Source: Amphimedon queenslandica (Eukaryota > Porifera > Demospongiae > Haplosclerida > Niphatidae). From it: a stretch of 27,002 bases of DNA. This document shows positions 1-7,839 of the stretch, one piece after another. The stretch is taken from positions 64,296 through 91,297 of the forward strand of contig NW_003546471.1 of NCBI RefSeq assembly GCF_000090795.2. The letters run 5' to 3'. The notes under the pieces are model-generated. The model was not told where the DNA came from, made no database searches, and saw only the letters and a list, made by a program, of their open reading frames with translations. Both the position numbers and the translations under genes were made by a program. Numbering within the stretch: the first letter of the stretch is position 1; each line of letters starts with the position of its first letter.

Positions 1-10
1 TAATAATTAT

Positions 11-155
11 TATGGCCAATGACAGTCATTAGTCATGTATCATCATTAATTGTTATGGCCAATATCACAGTGTCTCATGTAATTATCATTCATTATAAGC
101 TATGGCCAATATGACACTGCTTTCTTATGACATTGTATCATTCATCAAAATGCTA
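11..155. repeat. Degenerate tandem repeat, about 45-bp unit, three copies
   Basis: The 10-mer tatggccaat occurs at 11-20, 54-63 and 101-110. Each copy is followed by similar AT-rich sequence with tca/tcat runs, so the unit is 43-47 bp and copies differ by substitutions and small indels. The array may begin before the window. No coding potential is visible. Confidence 0.6.
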
Positions 156-168
156 CTCCCATGACGCA

Positions 169-246
169 AATTCTACTCTACATTGTACTTTTAATGTAAT
201 AACTATGTAAGGAAATAAATAACACCTTACAATGTAGAGTAGAATT
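169..246. repeat. Inverted repeat with 19-bp perfect arms
   Basis: The arms at 169-187 and 228-246 are exact reverse complements (aattctactctacattgta and its complement) around a 40-base AT-rich loop. A weaker ctactcc match lies outside each arm. It may be the core of a small foldback element, but no target duplication was found. Confidence 0.6.
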
Positions 247-549
247 GGAGTAGGATTTTCATTTCGTATTTTTGTTCACATGGGTATAGTCAGTCATTTG
301 GAATCCTACTTATCCTTGTTTCTATTACTATTCATAAAGAGTGAATACTACTCAAGGCTTTTTTTTTTAATTTTGTAATAACTTGTTTGTGTTAATTTTT
401 TTATAATATTTTATATTTTATAGATATTTTAACTGGATACTCTCACAGCCGTGCAGTTGTACACATATTTCTTAATTTTGTTTCATTGATAGATTAATTG
501 ATAATAATTACAAAATACACATAATGAACATTAATTAAAAGTAAATTTG
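247..549. other. AT-rich stretch, no gene seen
   Basis: It holds poly-T and T/A-rich runs and no coding pattern. Part of it (about 480-549) would be 3' flank of the minus-strand RGG-box gene; no exact AATAAA was seen there. Confidence 0.4.
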
Positions 550-1141
550 TTAGTGATGACGATGGTGGTGGTCATATGGGTGTTGCCGCTTGGGGTGGGA
601 GCTGCCGCAGCATCTGTCCCTGTCCCACCCGTAGCCGTAGTTGCCCCGACCTTTATAGTTTCCTCCTCTTCCTGCTCTTCCTTTTCCTCCTCTTACTTCA
701 CAGCCACCTCCTCTACCACGGTAGTTGGTCTTTTGTCATCAGAACTGCCACCGGCCTCGTCTCTTTCTTTCTCATGTGCTTCTTCATTCTCCTTCCCTGC
801 TTTCTTTTCTTTATTCTCCTTCCATGCTTTCTTCTCTTCTCCGGCAGCCACTAGTTCAGGCTTCTGGTCCGCCTTTTGCTGCTCGACCGCAGAGTACTGT
901 TCAATGAACTTTTGCATAATGTCGCCCTTCTTCTGGACCGACAATGCTATTGTGAGGACCAGCTTCGTTAGGTGCGGACGGTCCTTATGTCCTTTGTCTT
1001 CATCTTCATCTCCTTCCTCTTCATGATGTTCTGGCCTGATATCCCCCCATTGCCACCGTCCTCGTTCATAAAGTTTTGCAGTTCCTGAGGAGTATAGCCT
1101 GCTAGAATTGTTTCGTCTTTTATCGCTGCATTTTCCGCCAT
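550..1141 (-). pseudogene. RGG-box protein with acidic/lysine-rich middle; frame broken twice
   Basis: I do not recognise the family. Reading from the ATG at 1141-1139 (good context, purine at -3 and G at +4), there are three consecutive coding-like segments in different frames. The first starts MAENAAIKDE and runs to a run of six C on the plus strand (1043-1048). The second runs from there to about 730 and is acidic, then Lys/Glu/Ala-rich and probably helical. The third, about 729 to the TAA at 552-550, is a classic RGG tail (NYRGRGGG, RAGRGGNYKGRGNYGYG) ending in a His-rich tip. Each junction needs just one extra base, the first at a homopolymer. Either this is a young pseudogene or the assembly has two one-base errors. 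RGG tails usually bind RNA; the function here is inference. If the shift near 730 is not real, the middle frame ends at a TAA just past its VAVK C-terminus. Confidence 0.5.
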
Positions 1142-1220
1142 CTCGTAAATTTCCAAAACTGTACATCTTAGTACTTCTGGTGTCTCTGTTTATAGTACAA
1201 AATCGTATCACTTTGGAGGA

Positions 1221-1268
1221 TGACCAATCAGATGCTATTTGCATATGCAACTAGCATCTGATTGGTCA
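1221..1268. promoter_or_regulatory. Palindromic CCAAT boxes around an octamer-like core
   Basis: Arms at 1221-1236 (tgaccaatcagatgct) and 1253-1268 are exact reverse complements. Each contains CCAATCAG, the NF-Y-type CCAAT box, pointing opposite ways. The spacer contains atttgcatatgcaa, which is an octamer (ATTTGCAT) overlapping its own inverted half. The block sits about 80 bases upstream of the minus-strand ATG at 1141, where a promoter is expected. It could also be a small foldback element. Confidence 0.45.
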
Positions 1269-1720
1269 GGTGGACAAGTGATCCTACAGTTTACAGGACA
1301 ACTTTTCTCCTCTTTAGATCATTTTCATTTACACTTTTTCGACTACAGAACACATTTTTTTCTGGCGGTAAAGAAGTGCTAAACCATAATGCACATGCGC
1401 AGCTAGTAGCCGCACTCCCTAAATCAATTAAGAGAATAATTATTATTGAATATTGAAAGGAATATTAAGCATTTCACTGTAGTATACACAAATAATAATA
1501 TTTAGTCCTCTGCTTGTCCCATGTGCTTGTGGAATGTTTCTCCTTTTGATACATGGTCATACTATAGGAAAGAAAATATAATCATGTAATTTACAATACA
1601 GCAAATATACCTGTTAGTGATATTGGATCAGTAATAAGAACCATAGTAAGATCCGCCCTAACATCAACTTTCCTTGTACTTTTGATATTGTCTACAAAGC
1701 ACTAGGTACTTCCAGTTTGA
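1269..1720. other. No gene recognised
   Basis: It is AT-rich and no open frame has domain-like content. A gcacatgcgcag motif near 1390 resembles an NRF-1 half-site; taken alone it is weak. Confidence 0.3.
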
Positions 1721-1970
1721 TCACGAGTACCTTCTAGTACCAGTGACAAAACATTTAATGTCTGTGCCAGATTTGTTTAAAAACAACCAGCATAGTCTTG
1801 ATATTATTTTCGGGACATGTCCAACTATGGTACCAGACTTGCATACAGCCACAGCATAGCAGGCATGAGGATTGTTCACTTGTTGGCTACACACCAGCTC
1901 CTCACCTATACAAGGCTCCCATGTCTTTGTAAACGTGAAGACCATGAATACAGCTACATACTTCAACCAT
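1721..1970 (-). pseudogene. HIRAN-like domain fragment, frameshifted
   Basis: From the ATG at 1970-1968 the frame gives a short lead ending HVYKD. A one-base shift near 1930 then opens a second frame that carries the domain: WEPCIGEEL, NNPHACYAVAVCKSG, TIVGHVPK, then CFVTGTRRYS and a TGA. The pattern GE-L-(x)-NP-AVAV-G-VGH-P matches the HIRAN-like modules found in many uncharacterised sponge and cnidarian proteins. HIRAN domains in HLTF/Rad5 helicases bind DNA ends; that this relic did so is inference. The usual continuation after RRYS is absent, so the copy is truncated. It lies divergently from the MULE fragment that follows. Confidence 0.5.
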
Positions 1971-2149
1971 GGTACTGTAATTGTTCATTATGACAGCTGA
2001 GATAACTTCCCTCCTAATGTAAACACGTGGTCAATTATCATAGCAACAATCAATTGGTTTCCATGGTATTTAATTGAATATTTTTATTAGTTTTTATGAC
2101 AGCGAATAATTGCAGCCGCGAATATATCCTGACATACTGCATTGCTCAA
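1971..2149. other. Spacer between HIRAN-like relic and MULE fragment
   Basis: It is AT-rich; apart from possible 5' flank of the HIRAN-like relic, nothing was recognised. Confidence 0.3.
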
Positions 2150-2713
2150 GTGTTGAGAAATAGGCTCCTTCCTTCAAAGCTTCCACAGTATTAAATACGA
2201 CTATGGCTGTCGAAGCATTACGTAGGAAGCATAAAGTTTGTTACATGGAGAAGAACAACCAACATATTGATCAGCTACTACCCATTTTACATAAAGTGGC
2301 GGAGACGAAGTTTTTGAATGGATTTTTAAGGCTCAAAATGGTAAAACTACTCATCATCTAAGCGAAAGTAATAAAAGGCACTGAGTAGCTGTTGAGACAA
2401 TGAAGTCAAGAGACATTGTTCCAGCTGGTGATGCATCATGGAAAGTTAATTCATTGAATTCTCAAAAGCCATGTTACATTATGACAATACTTACTGAGGG
2501 TCACGATTGCTCTAGTGGTATTCGTTGTAAGTCTTGTGATGCATGTATACATTCCTTTACATGTACATGCATGGATTACATTGTGCATTCTACAATATGT
2601 AAGCACACCACCACATCAATATTTTATATTTCTCCTCAGTCATTAACACAGAGAAGAGTAGACTGGAAAGAGGTAATAGCAAGGAAAGCAGGGTTATCCT
2701 CTGATGTGCTACA
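2150..2713 (+). pseudogene. MULE-type transposase, C-terminal part with SWIM zinc finger
   Basis: The frame NTTMAVEALRRKH..NNQHIDQLL is the conserved segment that follows the catalytic domain in animal MULE-like transposases. A shift near 2340 leads to GKTTHHLSESNKRH, and a TGA at about 2388 follows. Beyond it comes the SWIM finger: CKSCDACIH, then FTCTCMDY, then STICKH (about 2530-2610), giving CxC...CxH. MULE transposases cut and paste elements with long terminal inverted repeats. The catalytic N-terminal part is missing. The tail is cut by the 4.9-kb element starting at 2727. Stops and shifts make it inactive. Family assignment is from motif memory. Confidence 0.6.
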
Positions 2714-2726
2714 TAAGCCAGATGTA

Positions 2727-2792
2727 GTTAGGCGGGGCCTGACCCTCGCAGAGAGGAGGGTCAAGACCACTACGTATACAGGATTCGTTCTG
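2727..2792 (+). repeat. Left terminal inverted repeat with internal hairpin
   Basis: It begins gttaggcggggcctgaccct and pairs with 7571-7637 on the opposite strand with six mismatches and a one-base gap. Within it, tgaccctc (2740-2747) and gagggtca (2756-2763) form a short hairpin. It is GC-rich compared with everything around it. It lies 5' of the DUF6589 gene and probably carries its promoter. Confidence 0.7.
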
Positions 2793-2867
2793 AGCCGATG
2801 TATGGCTTTGGGCGTAGCTGGCTGAATTGCAAGGTAGTTACGCATGGCTGAAATAAATTAATCAGGC

Positions 2868-5800
2868 ATGGCTGCGAGTGTTGTTTGTTTCGGTTGTGGA
2901 AAAGGCATTGTACAAGCCAGCAATCGATACAGAATGATTGGTCCAATGTGTGTTAATGCCTTACCTGTTTGGAAAAGATTGATCTCTGAAAAACTTATTA
3001 GTATGGATGTTGAAGTTGATATTAACAAATTGATATATGATGAAGAAAATGGCTTTTGTGGAAGAATGTGTCGTTCTTGCACATCAGCCCTAGAACGCAT
3101 AGGAAGACTTGAAGCAGGTACAAAGAAAAATATAGATGATGCAGTTGAGGAGATAATGAATGGAGATTGTTGGTCCGAGGCACTGTCAAGTGATATGGAT
3201 GCAGTTGATGCAGCTAGTCCACCTGACAATGTGGAAGCTGGTAACAATAATCATGTCATTAATGTACCAAGCCTTCCAAGAACAAATGATGATGAGGATA
3301 TTGCGGTAAAATTTATTTTGTATAAAACTTTATATCCATTTGTATATATAGGTTGTTGTGAGTAATGCAAAAAGGCAGAAGTTGTACATGTTAACACCAA
3401 ATGGTAAACGTGCTAAAAAGGCCCTTGCCCGTCGAAGTAGTATGACGCTAGCCAATGAGTGCCTTGCACATGTAAAAACTCGAGAGTATACAATATCTGG
3501 TATTGGAAGATTTGTTTGCACAGAAATAAAAAAAATGAGTACAATTCAGTCAATTTTATGTAGCCAATCTGATGAAGATTTGAAGAGTTTTTAATGTGAT
3601 GACATCTACAGTGAATTGAAGCACAAAGCTCCTATTTTCCTTAGCATTTTGACATCAGCTACAAAAACAAGAACTACACGAATCAATCAAATTCCTATAA
3701 TTTGCGTATGCGCTGCAATACTTTTAAAGTATCGATTCAAGCGCTTATGATTACATGAAAAAATTATATCACTTATTTTATATAGTGGCCATTGTTCAAA
3801 GAAGGTATATACTTTTAAAGTATCATATATATAATCACTACAATATTTGTTATTTTAGGCATACTCCAGGTTAAGCTCTATAGGCATTTCTCTAAGCCAT
3901 TCAGCCACTAGCAAACTAGTTACAAAACTAGGACAAAATTATGATTTTCTTGTTAAAGAGTGGAAAGATGACATTCTCAAAGATTTGAATGGAACTGTAA
4001 GTTTTTGGTACTTCTTATTTTATCAGGATATATATTAGGAGGAACACCAAGACATTTCATCTCAACCTTATTGTTTAAGTAATGCCAGCTCCAGAGAGTC
4101 AGGTTCTGAATGTTCAAGTGTGATTTTGAGTGGCACAGATGCTGACAGTAGTTCAGAGGCTGATATGCCTTTTTCTCCTATTACTGATTCTGACCATAAA
4201 GAGACTTTTGAGGATGCAATAATTACAGTAAGTGCTGACTGTTTTGACCCAGTATGTGCCACTACTACAATATGTGACAATGATTCTCAAATGGACACAA
4301 GTAAGTGAATGTGCATAATTATATAAACTACATGGAAAATTGATATTTTGTAGGTTGCTCAGTCAAAAGTCTAACATTTAAACTAGTGGGTGACAACATT
4401 GATAAAAATGTCACCCCAAGGTATATGAGGTTGGACAACAAAGTAAAATCGTTACATTACTATCATTTCTATGCAGTGCAAAGTAGGATCAGCTCCCCAA
4501 TCGACTTTCATTTATAGGAACGAACATGTCTTCCTTCTACTGCCATGGTAGCCAAATCTTTGCTACCCACAGTTGCAGATGACAATGTAATTGTAGGCAA
4601 TATCAAAATATTGATTTCCCGTATATTAATTGAGACTATCATTCTTCAGTACTCTTTTCTCTGACTTAATTGTTACTTCTATACGACACGATTATCATTC
4701 AAACATGTCTTCTAAATCAATTATTGTTAGTTAAAACATCATTATAATAATTCTTTTAATATTATTGTAGGTACCTCTTGGTGTCATTCCAAAGAATGAA
4801 AATAAGACAAAGGAGATGATACAGATTTTGAGTCATGTGCATCAATATGTCCCACAGGTGGAGTACGATATGCAACAGTATGTACCAGAGCTAAATGATT
4901 CAGTATCAGTACGAAAAGCCAAAACACACAGTCATGTTAGGAGGAGACCAATTGTCTGTAGTGCGTACACGAACAGCACTTAGTGTCAAAAGAACTGCAG
5001 ATACTCCATCTAAGCATTTAGATGGGATTATATCAATAATCGAAGATAGGCATACAAAATTAACCTTATTTGAAGTGAGATATTATTTTACTAATATAAT
5101 GATAATTTCATTTTATTTTATGTAAAGGTTATTTGGAAGTACTATGTATCATCAGATTCATCCTCTGAACATGGAACTATTTACTAGCTAAGAAATTTGC
5201 TAGGGTAGTCAAATGTTGTCAACAAGCCAAAGAAAAATTTGAATGCCTGTGAAGATTTTTTTGCTCAAGTCTTCCGCAGTTTTGTCACAGGAGCTGCTAT
5301 GGAAGTACTAGGAATAACATCAGTAGATGAATGGCCTTCTCACTTACCTGAAGATGGTTGGTTATGTTCCAGTGAAGAGCGTCAGAAACAAATGGACGTA
5401 ATGCTATCAACAATAATTGAGAAATTTATAAATGTTTCATATAATACTAAGCATCCTGCTAACAAGGACAAAGTATTCTTGTACTGTGAACAAGTGTTAA
5501 GTATTGGCTCCTTGCAGAATTCACTGATGCCATTTGTGAGGGAGATGGTAAGAGAGTTATTCGGTGTTGGAGGTACCTTATGGTGATTTTCCATAATTCA
5601 TGTCGAAAGAATTATGCTAAAGAAGCAGTATTGTTACTGCATCGGTATCAATATGTGCTATCACCTGAACAGATAACAGATTTGCTGTATGGCCGCTTTA
5701 TTAACACAAGAGGAATTCCAGGCTCTAATATTATCGCAGATCTATACATGGAACACCTCAATCGGGAGTTAAAGGGATGTATTAGCAACTTGGGTTCTAA

Positions 5801-6083
5801 TAAAACAGAAGAAAGTATAGTTCGCTTAGGTAAAGTAATAGGAATGATAGCTCCAATCATGCATCAGTTTGATAAAGTCAATGATGTGATGCATCATAGT
5901 TCTATACATAAAGCAGCTAAAATGAGAAAAGATATGGTACAAGTTATTGCTGAATTGAAGAGAGCTAAAATGTTTACTGAAATTGATGGACGAAAGTTTA
6001 ACAGTTTTCCTAACCCACAATCACTTTTGCAGAAGAAGCCAGAAAAGGAATTATTAGAATGGATGCAAAAACACATAAAATAA
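2868..6083 (+). pseudogene. Zinc-module plus DUF6589 protein gene, seven exons, inactivated
   Basis: The gene starts at ATG 2868 (good context). Inferred exons are 2868-3305, 3352-3804, 3859-3996, 4039-4300, 4354-4725, 4771-5074 and 5128-6083; all six introns are 42-54 bp and GT..AG. Exon 1 has a Cys-pair module, CFGCGKG and CGRMCRSC about 60 residues apart, resembling ZAD-like zinc modules. Exon 2 has LTPNGKRAKKALARRS and SGHCSKK. Exons 5-7 hold the DUF6589 region: VGDNIDKNVTPRYMRL, PLGVIPKNENKT, LGGDQLSVVRTR, NACEDFF and ADLYMEHLNREL. In-frame stops occur at 3592, 3748, 4515, 5185 and 5206. Single-base frame shifts are needed near 4650, 4910 and 5540. The final 167 codons are open. DUF6589 has no assigned function that I know of; its place in the element suggests a transposition protein, which is inference. 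Confidence 0.75.
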
Positions 6084-6088
6084 TTAAT

Positions 6089-6094
6089 TTTATT
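6089..6094 (-). promoter_or_regulatory. Polyadenylation signal AATAAA for the helicase gene
   Basis: AATAAA on minus starts 8 bases past the helicase stop, inside the 18-base gap between the two convergent genes. Cleavage 10-30 bases further on would fall within the last codons of the DUF6589 gene. Confidence 0.5.
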
Positions 6095-6101
6095 GTAATA
6101 T

Positions 6102-7470
6102 TCACTTTTTTCTTAATGCACATACATCACAACAAATATTAGTTAAATGTTTCCTATGAATATTACGATCATATCCCTCCATCTTTTTGAATAATAAATG
6201 CCTACGACAGTCAGTAGTAAATTCATAAAAATCTTTCATATCAGCATCAACAAAAGAACTTCTCTTTGTTAGCCATGTGGCCTTTGATGGAAGACCATCC
6301 CTTCCAGCACAACCAGTTTCCTGGATGTATGATTCAACATCGTGAGGAGGACCAAGATGAATTACTGCACGGACATCTGGTGAATCAATACTCATCCCAA
6401 ATGCCACAGTTGCAAAAACTATTTGTAAAATACTTGGCTTTGTAAAGGAAGAGATTATATGGTTTTTAACATCCACATCAGTACAACTAGTGAACATGTC
6501 TACCATTCTGAACCATGACAATGATGGTGCCCCAATTGGCTCTGTGAAATCCCTTCCTAAATTAGCCTCAAAAAACTGATATAAGTCACAACAGTCCTCT
6601 ATTCGCTGACAATAAACAATGGTGCGAGGATAAGCTGTTCGCATTACCTGCAACTCTTTTAACATTGGTATGAAATTTTCTTCGATAGAGTAATATCGCA
6701 ATACTTCATAGGGCAAGTTACCTTTACAAGGTGGCAACAAAACAGTGACAGGGTCTCTCATTCCTATGAGCTTGGATAATTCCAAACGAAGTGAATGTGT
6801 GGCAGTAGCTGTCAATGCCATAACTTTTATATTTTCAGGCATCAAACTACGTAGCTCTTCAACTCTGAGTAATATAGGCTGAAATGTTGAACCCCTATAA
6901 GCATAAATATGATACATTATATATACACCAATAACTATTCCAAAACATACCACTGCTTTAATGTATGTGCCTCATCAATAACTAAACCTTTAATTCTCTT
7001 CCTATAAGTAATAGACATTAGTAATTGTCTCCATCGTTTGCCAATAAGAAGTGCTTCAGGAGTAAAATAAACTAGCTAGCACTTTCCATCAACAACAGAC
7101 TGTTTCATTGCATGATCATCTTCATCATCTCCACATATACAACCGGAAACTAAACCTTTCACAGTAGAAGCACAAACCTGTGTTACACAACAATAATAAC
7201 TAGCAGCTAAAATGATATTACCTGATCCTTTATAAGAGCAGTTAATGGGGTTACAATGACTATAATAGAGAGATCCTCCTGCCTAAAATTATCCTGAAGC
7301 ATGTCAAAGACTATGGGAAGGCATAAGTAGCAGAGAGATTTGCCAAACCCAGTTGGCAACATGGCAAACACATCATTCCCTTCAACAAACTTAGATATAA
7401 CTTGCATCTGCTCTGCTTTCAAACGATCATAACCAATTTCTATGGCAGCTACCTCAATCACTTCCTCCAT
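6102..7470 (-). pseudogene. RecQ-type DNA helicase, three exons, one nonsense codon
   Basis: Exons on minus are 7470-7222, 7177-6951 and 6894-6102, with introns of 44 and 56 bp; total 422 codons. Visible motifs in order: YDRLKAEQMQVI (motif 0), LPTGFGKSLCY (Walker A), VTPLTALIKDQ (Ia), VIDEAHTLKQWG (II, DEAH), MALTATAT (III), TIVYCQR (IV), FATVAFGMSIDSPDVRAVIH (V) and QETGCAGRDG (VI). A Cys-containing tail, TDCRRHLLFKKM...CCDVCA, matches the RecQ zinc subdomain. RecQ enzymes unwind DNA 3' to 5' using ATP. Winged-helix and HRDC domains are absent, unlike host RecQ/BLM proteins. A TAG lies at 7078-7076, and motif VI has Cys where the first Arg is expected. Start context is good (AAAATGG). A minus-strand AATAAA lies at 6094-6089, just after the stop, so its 3' end should overlap the convergent DUF6589 gene. 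Confidence 0.8.
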
Positions 7471-7570
7471 TTTATTGTTAATAAAACTAGATAGTTATTA
7501 AATAAAATCTATTATTAAACATTAATATTACGTATAAAACACAACTTCCGGTACTGCAAAAATTCTGCAG

Positions 7571-7637
7571 CAGAACAAATCCCGTATATGTAGTGGTCCT
7601 GACCCTCCACTCTTGCGAGGGTCAGGCCCCGCCTGAC
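7571..7637 (-). repeat. Right terminal inverted repeat with internal hairpin
   Basis: It is the inverted partner of 2727-2792. The internal hairpin is longer here: cctgaccctc (7598-7607) and gagggtcagg (7617-7626), 10 perfect pairs. It lies about 100 bp upstream of the helicase ATG on minus and probably includes that gene's promoter. Confidence 0.7.
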
Positions 7638-7839
7638 TAAGCCAGATGTGGTTCTATGTAACTTTAACCAGCATCCACTACAAGTTGGAGCTGTTGCCCC
7701 TTTAGAGATAGAGTAGAGGCACAAGAAAACTGTCTATATTAATGCTGGACAAGGACAATCAATTGAACCATTTCTAAGTAATAGTAATATTTTAATTTTT
7801 TATAGGTTTATTGACCGCTGATGTGGAAGTACAAGAAAG
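7638..7839. other. Flank beyond the 4.9-kb element
   Basis: It opens with the second copy of the 12-mer taagccagatgt, so it continues the interrupted sequence that ends at 2726. A short open frame follows for about 20 codons. No MULE motif was recognised in it. Confidence 0.4.

Larger units (their letters stand above)
2727..7637. mobile_element. 4.9-kb DNA transposon candidate with DUF6589 gene and RecQ-type helicase
   Basis: The two ends are inverted copies of about 66 bp at roughly 90% identity. They are flanked by the exact 12-mer taagccagatgt (2714-2725 and 7638-7649), or 13 bases with one mismatch, a plausible target duplication. Inside are only two genes, reading inward: a DUF6589 gene starting 141 bp from the left end and a RecQ-type helicase gene starting about 167 bp from the right end. 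Their stop codons are 18 bases apart. The compact plan, shared ends and insertion into a MULE fragment indicate a single mobile unit. Both genes are damaged, so the copy is dead. The superfamily is not assigned; a 12-13 bp duplication does not fit the common cut-and-paste groups I know. Confidence 0.7.

Noticed and set aside
11-155. Possible CRISPR-like array of three repeats
   Set aside because: Whole units, not just spaced repeats, are similar; copies are degenerate and the sequence is animal DNA.
547-1026. Long plus-strand frame of 159 codons, Ser/Pro/Cys-rich
   Set aside because: It is the complement of the Lys/Glu- and RGG-rich minus-strand gene; low-complexity content explains it.
3748-3750. 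TGA in the DUF6589 gene as a selenocysteine codon
   Set aside because: Other stops of all three kinds and frame shifts occur in the same gene, so decay is the simpler reading.
6102-7470. Host RecQ/BLM/WRN gene
   Set aside because: It lacks winged-helix and HRDC domains, has a stop codon, and lies inside inverted terminal repeats with a mobile-family gene.
7515-7724. Minus-strand 69-codon frame and the similar plus frame near 2719-2825 as related genes
   Set aside because: Their similarity comes from the shared terminal inverted repeat, not from protein conservation.
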